Positions 44,792 through 54,926 of a stretch of 64,000 nucleotides of DNA are shown piece by piece. The stretch is from Parasalinivibrio latis. Its GTDB lineage: Bacteria; Pseudomonadota; Gammaproteobacteria; Enterobacterales; Vibrionaceae. The notes under the pieces are model-generated. The model ran no database searches. It saw only the letters and a list, made by a program, of their open reading frames with translations, and had not been told where the DNA came from. The position numbers were made by a program, and so were the translations under genes. Where the stretch lies: NCBI RefSeq assembly GCF_036825535.1, contig NZ_CP098813.1, positions 1,736,001 to 1,800,000 on the forward strand. Direction: 5' to 3'. Numbering within the stretch: the first letter of the stretch is position 1; each line of letters opens with the position of its first letter.

Positions 44792-47700
44792 TCATGCAGC
44801 AGATGCCTGTATTTCCCCGTGATAACGCACACCATAAAAAATACGGTACAGCACTGGTACAACAAGGAGTGTCAACACTGTGGCGAAACCCAGTCCAAAC
44901 ATAATGGTTACAGCCATCGGGCGGAAAAAAACATCGGGCAGCAGGGGTAACATACCCAAAATTGTCGTGATTGCAGCCATACAGACTGGTCTGACACGAC
45001 TGACAGACGCATCAATAATAGCGTCGTACCGGCTTTTGCCGCTGATTAGTTCAATATTAATTTGGTCGATCAGCACAATCCCATTTTTGATCAACATGCC
45101 AGACAGGCTCAGGAAGCCCAGCAGGGCCATAAACCCAAATGGTGTGTCCAAAACCAACAGGCCAACCGTTACCCCAATAATAGCCATGGGCACGGTTAGC
45201 CAAACGATGATCGCGTCTTTAACGGAATTGAACAAAAGTATGGTTACCAGGAACATAAACAGGTAACCCATAGGCATTGTACTAAAAAGGGATGCCTGAG
45301 CATCACCGGATGACTCATATTCCCCGCCCCACTCAAGTGCATAACCGGCAGGCAACCGGATTTGTTCAATCACAGGCTGAATCCTTGCTTGAATGGTTGC
45401 TGCAGTTTGTTCTCCTAAAGGGTCAGGGTCGGCGAATACCGTTAAAACCCTCTTACGGTTCTCTCTGACAATTAAAGGATCTTCCCACTCGATGTTGTAA
45501 CCCAACGCCACTTGTTGCAAAGGGATAAACTGCTGGATTACCGGGCTCCAGATTTTCATCCCCTCAATGGTATTAACATCAACACGTTCACTTTGGGGAA
45601 GGCGGGCAACAATAGGCATCAGGTTTGTCCCATCCCGGTATAAACCAACACGGGTACCTGAAAATGACATTTCAAGCAGGCTGTCAACATCCTGCTTGGT
45701 TACGCCGTAACGCCTGGCCTGGCTTTCATTAAACTGCGGTTGTATAACCTTACTGCGTTCACGCCAGTCGTGCCGGATGTTAACGGTATCAGGATCTGCT
45801 TCCAACACTGCCCGGATTTTAGCCGCGACAGAACGTAAAACAGTGGGATCTGACCCAATGACCCTTGCTTCAATTTTAGAGCCTGATGAAGGACCAAGTT
45901 CAATCCGCTTGAGTTTGTATTCCACCTCTGGATGCCTCGCATCCAGTTCATCCCTCACCCGGTTCAAAAGCGGAATCACATCTTCATAGCCACCTGTTCG
46001 GACAATCAGTTCGCCGTAGGATGCATAGCTTTTTTCTGGCGCGTAAGTCAGCATAAAGCGTTGTGTACCCTGGCCTGTACTGGTAGACACGTATGTCACA
46101 TCATCCTGTTTCAGTAGCCATTTTTCCAAATCATCCATCTTATCTGCAGTCGCGTGGATGTCAGTACCTTCTGGCATCCAAACGTCAACCATAAACATTG
46201 GGGTAGTTGATGAAGGGAAAAACGCTTGCTTGATGAACCCAAATCCCCAAATAGCCGATGCAAGGCAGATAACCAGAAAAGCGATTGAAGGATAGGCATG
46301 GTGCATACAGAACTTGAGCACGCTGCGGTAGGCTGTGAAAACCACACCCCGGTATGGGTCTTCATTGCTCTCTTCACCGCTGGCCGATTCCTTGAAAAAG
46401 AGGTTGGCGAAAAACGGAGTCAGCGTAATCGCGGTAAACCAGCTCAACATCAGAGATATAAGCAGGACAGTAAACAGTGTCCCACAGTATTCCCCGGTTG
46501 CATCGTCTGACAAACCAATAGGCGCAAAGGCAGTAACTGCAATGACAGTCGCCCCGAGCAATGGCCATTTAGTCTGGGTAACGATATCTGAGGCGGCTTC
46601 AATCCGGGTACGCCCTTTCTTCAACCCGATGAGAATCCCTTCAACCACCACGATGGCGTTGTCTACCAGCATACCCAGTGCGATGACCAAAGCACCGAGT
46701 GAAATCCGCTGCAGATCAATATGGTAGTACTTCATAAAAACAAAGGTACCTAACACCGTCAGCAGGAGGATGAGTCCAATCAGCAAACCTGAGCGCAGGC
46801 CCATAAAGAACAGAAGCACCACAATAACGATAGCCACTGCCTGTCCCAGACTGACTACAAAGCCCTGTACTGAGTTATCAACTTCCGACGGCTGGTTGTA
46901 GACCTCCCCTATCTCCACCCCCACTGGTTGGTATTCGCGCAGCTCTACAAGCCGCTGGTCTATCCGTTTTCCAACCTCGACAACGTTTACCCCCTCGGAA
47001 AAGGAAATACCGACATTCAGTGCCAGTCGGTTGTTGTACGTCACCAGGTTTCCGGGAATCTCCTCATAACCCCGTGTAATGCTGGCTACGTCCCGTAGGT
47101 ATATCAGTCCCTGGGCACCTGAATCGCTGATGATCAAATCGCCCAGCTCTTTTACGGATGCAAACTCTCCCGTGGGGTGAATACGTATATATTCATTCCC
47201 AATACGAATAGCCCCTGCGTCACTGACCACATTCTGTGTTTCCAACAGCCCGAATATGACCTGTGGATCAATACCCAGGCTGGTCAGCCGTTGCATGGAA
47301 ATTTCGATAAACACCTGTTCTTGTTGAACACCTGAGACCTGTACTTTCCCTACGCCCTCTACCAATTCAAGCTCCCTGCGCAGGTAATCGACATAGTCAC
47401 TCAGCTCGGCATAGCTGTATCCCTCGCCGGTGACGGCAAGGAGAATGCCGTATACATCACCGAAATCGTCTATTATTCGGGGCTTATAGACTCCTGGGGG
47501 GAAGGTGTTTTCGATGTCCGTCACTTTGCGCCGCATTTCATCCCAGATTTGTGGCAAGTCTTCGGGCCCGTAGTTGTTCTTCATACTGACCGTAATCTGG
47601 GACAGGCCACGGCTTGATGTCGATTTAACTTTATCCACATAAACCAACTGCTGCACAGCTTTCTCAAGGGGATATGTCACCTCTTCTTCTACCTGTTGGG

Positions 47701-47872
47701 GTGTGGCCCCTGGGTAGCTGGTGATGATCATGGCATCCTTGAGGGTGAATGCGGGGTCTTCCAGTCGTCCCAGCCCCAGGAATGCGATGGTTCCTCCAAT
47801 GACAAAAATCAATGTCAGCATCCAACTGATCACAGAGTTTTTAATAAAATAGGTGGCGATGTTCTGCTTCAT
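44792..47872 (-). CDS. RND-family efflux pump inner-membrane transporter (TriC-like)
   Basis: The 1026-residue protein has the RND arrangement: a transmembrane helix near 15-35, a large periplasmic region, helices about 335-540, a second periplasmic region and helices about 865-1015. The helix-4 acidic motif (GMLVDNAIVVVEG) is present. It is the third gene of an operon with two adaptor genes, as in P. aeruginosa triABC. Its start overlaps the second adaptor by 4 bases. The outer-membrane partner is not in this operon. Confidence 0.92.
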   Translation of the reverse strand: MKQNIATYFIKNSVISWMLTLIFVIGGTIAFLGLGRLEDPAFTLKDAMIITSYPGATPQQVEEEVTYPLEKAVQQLVYVDKVKSTSSRGLSQITVSMKNNYGPEDLPQIWDEMRRKVTDIENTFPPGVYKPRIIDDFGDVYGILLAVTGEGYSYAELSDYVDYLRRELELVEGVGKVQVSGVQQEQVFIEISMQRLTSLGIDPQVIFGLLETQNVVSDAGAIRIGNEYIRIHPTGEFASVKELGDLIISDSGAQGLIYLRDVASITRGYEEIPGNLVTYNNRLALNVGISFSEGVNVVEVGKRIDQRLVELREYQPVGVEIGEVYNQPSEVDNSVQGFVVSLGQAVAIVIVVLLFFMGLRSGLLIGLILLLTVLGTFVFMKYYHIDLQRISLGALVIALGMLVDNAIVVVEGILIGLKKGRTRIEAASDIVTQTKWPLLGATVIAVTAFAPIGLSDDATGEYCGTLFTVLLISLMLSWFTAITLTPFFANLFFKESASGEESNEDPYRGVVFTAYRSVLKFCMHHAYPSIAFLVICLASAIWGFGFIKQAFFPSSTTPMFMVDVWMPEGTDIHATADKMDDLEKWLLKQDDVTYVSTSTGQGTQRFMLTYAPEKSYASYGELIVRTGGYEDVIPLLNRVRDELDARHPEVEYKLKRIELGPSSGSKIEARVIGSDPTVLRSVAAKIRAVLEADPDTVNIRHDWRERSKVIQPQFNESQARRYGVTKQDVDSLLEMSFSGTRVGLYRDGTNLMPIVARLPQSERVDVNTIEGMKIWSPVIQQFIPLQQVALGYNIEWEDPLIVRENRKRVLTVFADPDPLGEQTAATIQARIQPVIEQIRLPAGYALEWGGEYESSGDAQASLFSTMPMGYLFMFLVTILLFNSVKDAIIVWLTVPMAIIGVTVGLLVLDTPFGFMALLGFLSLSGMLIKNGIVLIDQINIELISGKSRYDAIIDASVSRVRPVCMAAITTILGMLPLLPDVFFRPMAVTIMFGLGFATVLTLLVVPVLYRIFYGVRYHGEIQASAA

Positions 47873-48975
47873 ACCTGATCCCCCTCGCCTTTCAATACTG
47901 TTACTTCCTGGCCTTCCGTTAACCTGCTGACACCCGACACAACAATCGACTCTCCGGTGTTCACGCCTGCCCTTATCCGTATACCGGTTGGTGTCAATCT
48001 CTCCAGAAGAACATGCCTTTTGGTAACCCGGCTTTGTTCGTCAACTATCCAGACGTACATGTTGTCTGCATCAAGACTGTCCCCGTCACCGTTAAAAATT
48101 GCTTCCAAGGGGATTTCAATCGCATTGGCATCGTAGGTTCTCAGTCCTTCCCCACTTGCATTCACTTCAACTGTCATTCCATCCAGAATCATTCTGTCTG
48201 CAGGCATAGGCATGGTAAGTGTGACAAGAAATGCACCCGAATCGGGATCCGGTTCCACTGTGTACTCTTTTAACGTCAGCCTGTATTCCTTGCCGTCTCC
48301 AAATGTCACCCTGGGATCGACCTTTTGGGTAACTTCGGCAGATCCCCGCTGTGAGTGGGCCACATACAGAATGTCTGCGGCCTGTATTTTGATATCGACA
48401 TCCGATGTCTTATGAATATTCATAACCGGTTGGCCCACACCAACCTGCTCAAAGTTGTCAACCGGCACGCGGGAGATGATTCCATCAAAAGGGGCGACCA
48501 ATTGGGTGAAACTCTTTCGCAGCCTCGCGAGGTCAAAATCTGCTTTGGCTATATCTCTCTGTGCCCTCAATTCATCGTATTGTGACTTTGCAATGGAGCC
48601 GGACTTCACCAATCTCTCTGCCCTGGAAAACTGGTTTTGCGCAAGGTCATACCCTGCTCTGGCATCATCAACTGCCAACTGGAAATCCGTATCATCTATT
48701 GCAGCCAGAAGCTCTCCCTTGCTCACTAAATCGCCAGGCTTAACATTTAGGATGGTCACTTCCCCTCCAACCCGGAAAGAAAGCTCTGACCGGTCTGCCG
48801 CTGCTGCTACTGCGGGAAAGTGAAGACGGGGTGACAGGGTTTGCTCGCTCACAGTAACCACCGAGACTGTCGGGATACGATCCTGTGAGATGACCTCATC
48901 CCGCTCACACCCAGCCATCAACAAAACTGCGGAAAGAATTGGCCAAATTGCGTATTTATTTTCCATCGGTTTCAT
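47869..48975 (-). CDS. RND efflux periplasmic adaptor 2
   Basis: The 368-residue lipoprotein (lipobox LMAGC) has biotinyl-lipoyl, coiled-coil hairpin (about 95-150) and beta-barrel domains. ATG 48975 overlaps the stop of adaptor 1 by 4 bases, and its own stop overlaps the transporter start by 4 bases, so all three are co-translated. Confidence 0.9.
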   Translation of the reverse strand: MKPMENKYAIWPILSAVLLMAGCERDEVISQDRIPTVSVVTVSEQTLSPRLHFPAVAAAADRSELSFRVGGEVTILNVKPGDLVSKGELLAAIDDTDFQLAVDDARAGYDLAQNQFSRAERLVKSGSIAKSQYDELRAQRDIAKADFDLARLRKSFTQLVAPFDGIISRVPVDNFEQVGVGQPVMNIHKTSDVDIKIQAADILYVAHSQRGSAEVTQKVDPRVTFGDGKEYRLTLKEYTVEPDPDSGAFLVTLTMPMPADRMILDGMTVEVNASGEGLRTYDANAIEIPLEAIFNGDGDSLDADNMYVWIVDEQSRVTKRHVLLERLTPTGIRIRAGVNTGESIVVSGVSRLTEGQEVTVLKGEGDQV

Positions 48976-50012
48976 AAGCCCCGCTCCTTCACCCATTCCA
49001 CCACTTTGTCACCTTCCCTCAGTGCCCCGATTCCTGTTGAAACGATTTGATCACCGTCTGACAGCCCGGAAACCAAGACACCGGAAGAAATTTCTACAGG
49101 TACAAGCGTGACAGCGCCATCGACGCCCACCTTCCATACGCTTGTTGTCCCGTTGCCAGCCTGAACCAAGGCTGATTCCGGGACTAGCGAGCTGTTTGCT
49201 GCATCAACCTCAACACTTACCCTTGCAGACATCCCAGGAAGGACATTGATGTTGTCAGGGCGTGGCATAGTGAGCGTAACTTTATAACTACCGGTTTTAG
49301 GGTCAGCTTCCGTATCAATTTGTTTTAGTGTGGCGACAAAGGATTGGCTGGGGTAAGTATCAAACACCACATTGGCCTGATCATTCTCAGCATTGCCACT
49401 CAAACGGTTGATGAGGTGCTCAGGGAGTTGAAAAGTCACATTCACGATATCGCTGGTCTGAATGTTCATCACTGGTTCATTGGCGGTTACGTATTCAAAG
49501 TTTTCTTTAAACCGCAATGAAATAGCCCCTTTGTATGGTGCTCTAAGCGTGGCGTAACCAAGATTTGCATCCGCTTGTTCAAGGTTTGCTTTGGCCTCGT
49601 TAAGCTGGGACTTAGCCTGATCGTAATCTTGCTCTGAAACGACAAAGTCTTTTCTCAACTTGGAAGCCCGGTCAAACTGAACCTTAGCCAAATTGAAGGC
49701 AGCCTGAGCCTGTGCTTTGCGCAGCGCTAATTCCTGTGGATCAAGAACGGCCAATACCTCCCCTTCATCTACATTCATTCCTGCCTTGACTGGCATGTCC
49801 TTTAACTGCCCAGAAACCCGGAAGGTTAAAACCGCACTATCATCAGCGGTAACAACAGCCGGGAAAACTCTCTGGTTGACGCTGCCACTAACAGAAACAG
49901 TCAGAAGTTTTGCAGGCCGGGTTAACGGTTCGATCGGCACACTGGTTCGTTTTTCATGTTCACCACAACCTGCGAACAAAAGTACACCAACCATGAGAAA
50001 CGTCCTTTTCAT
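48972..50012 (-). CDS. RND efflux periplasmic adaptor 1
   Basis: The 346-residue lipoprotein (LFAGC lipobox) has a biotinyl-lipoyl half-site, a long coiled-coil hairpin (about 85-145) and barrel domains. It is the first gene. Two adaptors per pump is the TriABC pattern, in which both are needed. Confidence 0.9.
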   Translation of the reverse strand: MKRTFLMVGVLLFAGCGEHEKRTSVPIEPLTRPAKLLTVSVSGSVNQRVFPAVVTADDSAVLTFRVSGQLKDMPVKAGMNVDEGEVLAVLDPQELALRKAQAQAAFNLAKVQFDRASKLRKDFVVSEQDYDQAKSQLNEAKANLEQADANLGYATLRAPYKGAISLRFKENFEYVTANEPVMNIQTSDIVNVTFQLPEHLINRLSGNAENDQANVVFDTYPSQSFVATLKQIDTEADPKTGSYKVTLTMPRPDNINVLPGMSARVSVEVDAANSSLVPESALVQAGNGTTSVWKVGVDGAVTLVPVEISSGVLVSGLSDGDQIVSTGIGALREGDKVVEWVKERGL

Positions 50013-50283
50013 GGTATATCTCCAGATTTTAATTTTTTGTTTGACTTACAAAGAGGCAAAGTACGCAGCGCGAAAACAAGAAAGCGGTAAAGAAAGACAG
50101 CATATCGGCAAGGTACGAATTCCAGGCAGGAATAGCAGACAGGCAACAGATGAGTGTATGTATATCAAAGAGCTGTATTTACGCGCGTATCCAGGCAATC
50201 GTTACAACTCTGGATTTGAAAGACAATAAACAGCCAGGTCTAAATAGGCGAATGATGCAATAGCAGGACAGTTTCCAAAAGAT
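50013..50283. other. Region upstream of the RND operon
   Basis: About 270 bases without a convincing gene, which must hold the promoter of the minus-strand RND operon. No regulator gene adjoins it. Confidence 0.45.
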
Positions 50284-50286
50284 AAG

Positions 50287-50312
50287 AAAAAGCCCACTGG
50301 AATCAGTGGGCT
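50287..50312 (-). terminator. Intrinsic terminator of clcA
   Basis: AGCCCACTG (50291-50299) and CAGTGGGCT (50304-50312) with loop GAAT; the A tract at 50287-50291 gives the minus-strand U tract. It lies 24 bases past the clcA stop. Confidence 0.85.
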
Positions 50313-50336
50313 GAATAATTTAGCAGTAATGGTCAA

Positions 50337-51758
50337 TTAGGCATTTTGCCCCTCAGGCTCATCCTGTTGCTGTTTTTTCTCCCGGTCAAGCGTACGGTGC
50401 AGCAATTCAGAATAGATAGGTTTTCCACCCAACATCTGGGCAACCATTACCGCCCCCAGTGTTGTAATTAGCAGTGGCAGGATAAGGTCGTAATTGTGGG
50501 TCATTTCGATCACCAGCAATATACCGGTGATAGGAGCACGTACAGTCGCAGCAAAAAGTGCCCCCATACCCGCTATCGCAAACATACCGGGATCTAATCC
50601 CAGTTCAGGCATCATCTGGCTGGCTACGGAGCCAAAGAAAGTTCCGAACAGTGTCCCCAAGGCAAGCATTGGAGCGAAAATACCGCCCGGAGCCCCTGAA
50701 CCGAAACATACCAGTGTTGTGATAAGGCGTGCGGCGAAAAGCGCAATCAGCATATAAAGGCCAAATGAGCCTTTAGTGATATCCGGAATAATTTCAATAC
50801 CGCCGCCTGTCACCTCAGGGACGTATAAGAGCATCAGTCCAAAGATGGCACCAATTGCAGCCCCTGTCAGCACAAAACGCTTGCGATCATGACGGTGCCA
50901 AGCGGTAAAGGCATCAATGGTACGCATAACAAGCGTATTAAAAATCACCCCGAAAATACCGAAAAACAGACCGAGTAAAAGGAATAACCAGAGGGACTGA
51001 AGCGGTGCTGCTGAATACTGGGGCATGGTTATCACCGCATCCTGACCACGCAGCATACGGAAGACCACATCTGAAAGAATAGCCGATACCATTACAGCCT
51101 TGATGGAAATCAGGTTGTAACGAAACTGGGGACGCATCTCCTCGACTACAAACATGATGCCCGCAAGAGGCGCATTAAACGCGGCAGCCAAACCACCAGC
51201 TGCACCAGAGGCAATCAACGCATGACAGCCTTCTTTGTCTTTAAGGCGGAAAATGTCGGCGATCATTCTGCCAACGTTACCACCCATCTGTACTGTTGGT
51301 CCTTCACGTCCGAGCACCATGCCGGAACCCAGCGTACCCAAACCACCAAAAAACTTAACCGGCAACACACGCCACCAGCGCACAGGACGGCGGTCATCAA
51401 GGGCACCTTCTATTTCCGGGATACCGGAACCACCGGCTTCCGGTGCAAATCGGTGTACCAGGTAGTAGCCAATCATCGCCAGGACACCGCTCACCAATAC
51501 CGCTGCCATCCACAGTGGTACAGCCTGGCTTATTGACGACTCCAGCCAAACCGTTCGTTGTTTTGAAACCCAGTTCACCCCGAGTTCAAACATTGTCCCG
51601 AGAAATCCAGTAAAAATACCCACCAGTGCTGAAAGCAACAGCACCTGTATAGGGTTTTTGTGGCTGGACATAAATCGCCGGACGACTTTGGTTGGCTGGT
51701 GACGTACGCGAACACGCACGCTAACCTGTTCAGATAGTTCTGCCATGCTTGATGCCAT
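50337..51758 (-). CDS. clcA: ClcA-type H+/Cl- exchange transporter
   Basis: The 473-residue protein has the chloride-channel motifs GSGIPE, GREGP (gating Glu148 equivalent), GGIFAP and the internal proton Glu in FVVEEMR. These features mark a 2 Cl-/1 H+ exchanger rather than a channel. It may help acid resistance. ATG 51758 and 51746 are both possible starts. Confidence 0.9.
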   Translation of the reverse strand: MASSMAELSEQVSVRVRVRHQPTKVVRRFMSSHKNPIQVLLLSALVGIFTGFLGTMFELGVNWVSKQRTVWLESSISQAVPLWMAAVLVSGVLAMIGYYLVHRFAPEAGGSGIPEIEGALDDRRPVRWWRVLPVKFFGGLGTLGSGMVLGREGPTVQMGGNVGRMIADIFRLKDKEGCHALIASGAAGGLAAAFNAPLAGIMFVVEEMRPQFRYNLISIKAVMVSAILSDVVFRMLRGQDAVITMPQYSAAPLQSLWLFLLLGLFFGIFGVIFNTLVMRTIDAFTAWHRHDRKRFVLTGAAIGAIFGLMLLYVPEVTGGGIEIIPDITKGSFGLYMLIALFAARLITTLVCFGSGAPGGIFAPMLALGTLFGTFFGSVASQMMPELGLDPGMFAIAGMGALFAATVRAPITGILLVIEMTHNYDLILPLLITTLGAVMVAQMLGGKPIYSELLHRTLDREKKQQQDEPEGQNA

Positions 51759-52111
51759 GAAAATTATTGGTGATGTTTAAAAAGAAAGGATAAGACACAA
51801 GATCTTAATGAATAGTTGATTATTTTAGTATCTTCATTAATGAAACATAGCATTGCAGAACTGACAAAGCTTATGACTATATATGGATATAACGACAAAC
51901 ACTGCGTACTGCTTGCCCTGATGTTTTCTTTTAAAACTTTTGTTTATTACCGAAAGTCGCCATTGTAATCCTAGTTTTCATTTTTGGGCGCTTATTATTA
52001 TCCGTTGATTTTAAATAACTTAATTTTAAGATGTGCGATTTATCGCCCTATTGCCAAGCAATGGGAAAAGGAGCAGCATATCGAACTTTTGTAATACAAT
52101 TAGAGTTTGTT
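51759..52111. other. Divergent intergenic region clcA / ktrA
   Basis: About 353 AT-rich bases with no supported gene; promoters for both directions are expected. I see no clear operator. Confidence 0.45.
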
Positions 52112-52774
52112 ATGAGTCAGTCAGATAAGCAGTACGCCGTAATTGGTCTGGGCCGTTTCGGCATGAGCATCTGTGAGGAGTTAAGTGCACAGGGTGCTGA
52201 AGTGCTTGCAATCGACATAAACGAAGAACTGGTTCAAAAAGCATCTGATGTTGCTACCCAAGCCATTGTTGCCGACTGCATCAACGAGGAGACCCTTAGC
52301 GAGCTTCACCTTCAGGATTACGATCTTGTTGTAGTCGCAATCGGTGAAAAAGTTAAAAACAGCATCATGGCCACCCTTCTATTGAAAGAGTCTGGTGTTA
52401 AGAAAGTTTGGGTTAAAGCTAATGATCGTTTCCACGCACGCATTCTGCAAAAAGTAGGTGCCGATAAAATTATTCTTCCTGAACGCGATATGGGTGTCCG
52501 CATTGCCCGCAGTATTATGGACATCCGTGTATTTGATTTCCTTGAACTTGGCAGTGAGCAGGCGATTACCGAATTTGTTATCGGCAATAAGAATATGGGG
52601 CACAAACTCCAGGAATTGCCAATTTTCAATGTTCCAGGCATTCAGTTACTGGCCCTGAAAAAAGGCCCGGAAATTATTCCATGCCCTGACAGGGAACTGG
52701 ATCTTGGTATTGGGGATATCCTGATTCTTGCAGGTAATAAAGACCAACTTAACGCAACGCTTAAGCAGCTATAA
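52112..52774 (+). CDS. ktrA: KtrA, cytosolic regulatory subunit of K+ uptake
   Basis: The 220-residue protein has an RCK_N Rossmann domain with GLGRFG and DINEE for NAD(H)/ATP binding, and an RCK_C (TrkA_C) domain in its last 80 residues. KtrA gates the KtrB pore. ATG 52112 (MSQSDKQYAVIGLGRFG) is the family start; the 27-residue upstream extension has no support. The ktrB start follows 14 bases after the stop. Confidence 0.92.
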   Translation: MSQSDKQYAVIGLGRFGMSICEELSAQGAEVLAIDINEELVQKASDVATQAIVADCINEETLSELHLQDYDLVVVAIGEKVKNSIMATLLLKESGVKKVWVKANDRFHARILQKVGADKIILPERDMGVRIARSIMDIRVFDFLELGSEQAITEFVIGNKNMGHKLQELPIFNVPGIQLLALKKGPEIIPCPDRELDLGIGDILILAGNKDQLNATLKQL

Positions 52775-52788
52775 ACCTGAGCGTTTCT

Positions 52789-54159
52789 ATGAACATTTTA
52801 AACTCTTCGCCGACGGCGCCCGGTTCAATCAAAAAACTGCCACTGTCTTCGCAGTTTTCTGAGCCGCATATTATCGTCGGCAGTTTTCTGGCAGTACTTA
52901 TTCCGGGTGCATTATTGCTGACGCTGCCGGTATTCTCAGTATCGGGGCTGAGTTTTACCGATGCACTGTTCACCGCCACCTCAGCCATCAGTGTAACCGG
53001 CCTCGGCGTAGTCGATACCGGGGCACACTTTACCCTCAGCGGTAAAATTCTCCTGATGTTACTGATGCAAATTGGCGGCCTCGGGCAAATGACGTTGTCG
53101 GCTGTGCTTATCTACCTGTTTGGGCTTCGTATGAGCCTCAAGCAACAATCCCTTGCCAAAGAAGCACTGGGGCAGAACAAGCAAATCGACATTCGAAAGC
53201 TGGTCATCGCCATCGCCATCTTCAGTTTCAGCGCTGAAGCGATTGGCACCATTTTCCTATCATTCCGGTTGGTGCCTCAACTCGGCCTCGGGGAAGGCGT
53301 TTTCAACGCCCTATTCCACGCAGTCTCTGCATTCAACAATGCAGGTTTCTCCCTTTTCACTGACAACTTTATCTCCTACGCAGATGATCCCTTAGTGATC
53401 CTCACATTGGCTGCCCTGTTTATCTCTGGAGGTCTGGGATTTACAGTCGTCGCAGATATGTGCAAAAACCGTAAAGGCGGTTTCAAAAAGCTAAAACTGC
53501 ACAGCAAAATTATGTTGGTTGGTACACCTGCTTTGCTCATCGTGGGCACTTTGCTCATCTGGCTCCTGGAGCGAAACAACCCATCAACACTTGGACATGC
53601 ATCGTTGACTGATCAGTGGCTGATGGCTTTCTTTCAGTCTGCTACTGCGCGTACTGCTGGATTTAACAGTATCGACATAGGCAAAATGACTGAACCTGCG
53701 CTTCTGGTAATGATTGTTTTGATGCTTATCGGGGCCGGCCCAACGTCAACCGGTGGTGGTATCAAGGTTTCTACCTTTGTGGTATCCCTGCTGGCAACCC
53801 GTGCTTTCCTGCGACAGGAGAAAAACGTTACTGCGTTTAAACGAACTGTCGCGTGGCCCACGGTAACAAAAGCAATGGCCATAGTGGTCGTCAGTGGCAT
53901 TGTCCTCACGTTGGCAATGTTTGCCCTGATGCTCACAGAGAAAGCGCCATTTGACCGGATTATGTTTGAGACTATTTCCGCATTCGCGACAGTGGGTTTA
54001 ACTGCCGGTTTGTCATCACACCTGACAGAAGCCGGAAAGATAATCCTTATCGTGGTCATGATCATTGGCCGTATCGGTCCACTAACCCTTGCTTATATGC
54101 TTTCCAAACCGAAGCAGTCAGCACTTAAATACCCAGAGGACAGCGTACTTACGGGCTAA
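52789..54159 (+). CDS. ktrB: KtrB, Na+-dependent K+ uptake pore subunit
   Basis: The 456-residue protein has four repeated pore units (TSAISVTGLGVVDT, FNNAGFSLF, ARTAGFNS, FATVGLTAGLS) with selectivity-filter glycines, as in KtrB/TrkH. It works with KtrA, directly upstream, in osmotic K+ uptake. Confidence 0.92.
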   Translation: MNILNSSPTAPGSIKKLPLSSQFSEPHIIVGSFLAVLIPGALLLTLPVFSVSGLSFTDALFTATSAISVTGLGVVDTGAHFTLSGKILLMLLMQIGGLGQMTLSAVLIYLFGLRMSLKQQSLAKEALGQNKQIDIRKLVIAIAIFSFSAEAIGTIFLSFRLVPQLGLGEGVFNALFHAVSAFNNAGFSLFTDNFISYADDPLVILTLAALFISGGLGFTVVADMCKNRKGGFKKLKLHSKIMLVGTPALLIVGTLLIWLLERNNPSTLGHASLTDQWLMAFFQSATARTAGFNSIDIGKMTEPALLVMIVLMLIGAGPTSTGGGIKVSTFVVSLLATRAFLRQEKNVTAFKRTVAWPTVTKAMAIVVVSGIVLTLAMFALMLTEKAPFDRIMFETISAFATVGLTAGLSSHLTEAGKIILIVVMIIGRIGPLTLAYMLSKPKQSALKYPEDSVLTG

Positions 54160-54193
54160 GGGCTAGTCTCCAATTTGCCCTCCTCTGTTAATC

Positions 54194-54234
54194 TCCGGGG
54201 TTTAATTCCACATCGAATTAAACCCCGGAATTTT
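54194..54234 (+). terminator. Intrinsic terminator of ktrAB
   Basis: 14-bp perfect stem TCCGGGGTTTAATT (54194-54207) and AATTAAACCCCGGA (54216-54229), 8-base loop, then TTTT. Confidence 0.88.
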
Positions 54235-54306
54235 GTTGGTCATCATGTCCTGAATTCAATCAGGAACATCGTTATTAACCAGGTAACGAAGATTATTGAG
54301 CGTCGG

Positions 54307-54618
54307 TCAATAACGCTCATCTATATCTTTCAGGTGTCGAACAAATGCCTGGATCTCGCTTTCATTTTGCTGGTGGAATTCGGTCGTAGTCTGGTTAATT
54401 AATCCCTCAGGATCTTCATTTCCCGTGTGAAAATGGTAGGTATTGTGGAAATTTAGGTCGACTGACACACTGGCATTACTGAGTGTGACGTTGTAACCAT
54501 CCATCTGCTCGTCCAAAACAAGATCTTCCAACTGGAATCCCTTGTCAGTTTTTTCACCCTGATCCTTCACCTTGGAACAGACTCTGAGCAGCATTTTGAT
54601 ATCAACCTGATTCTTCAT
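54307..54618 (-). CDS. Small protein of unknown function
   Basis: The 103-residue protein is not recognised. It is soluble, acidic, with no signal peptide. A strong GGAGG ribosome binding site lies 6 bases before ATG 54618. The repeated beta-strand-like pattern (YNVTLSNASVSVDLNFHNTY) suggests a small alpha/beta fold. No partner gene is evident. Confidence 0.75.
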   Translation of the reverse strand: MKNQVDIKMLLRVCSKVKDQGEKTDKGFQLEDLVLDEQMDGYNVTLSNASVSVDLNFHNTYHFHTGNEDPEGLINQTTTEFHQQNESEIQAFVRHLKDIDERY

Positions 54619-54926
54619 AGCTTGCCTCCTCGGGGCCTGGGCAATAGTCTCCCCCCTAATTCAATCCTAATACCAGCGGGCAGTTGCCTTTGAACAATTC
54701 ACACATTTTTTAATTTAGATCAATTTCCATTAACACAATACAAACCAGCAATTTTCATTTGGATATTAAATAGTCATACAAATAATGTTTTGGAATTTAA
54801 ATAACTTATTCGCTATCAAAACTGGAATATAATTGAATACGCAACTCATCATAAATAGTGATAATGATCACCTATTTCCTGCCCAACAGAATAATTAACC
54901 GGGTAGACTCCTGATGGGAAAGCTAT
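54619..54926. other. Intergenic region upstream of tcyP
   Basis: About 308 AT-rich bases; divergent promoters are expected. No operator such as a CysB site can be stated with confidence. Confidence 0.4.

Noticed and set aside
52031..52111. 27-residue N-terminal extension of KtrA
   Set aside because: It has no ribosome binding site and the Rossmann fold begins normally at MSQSDKQYAV.
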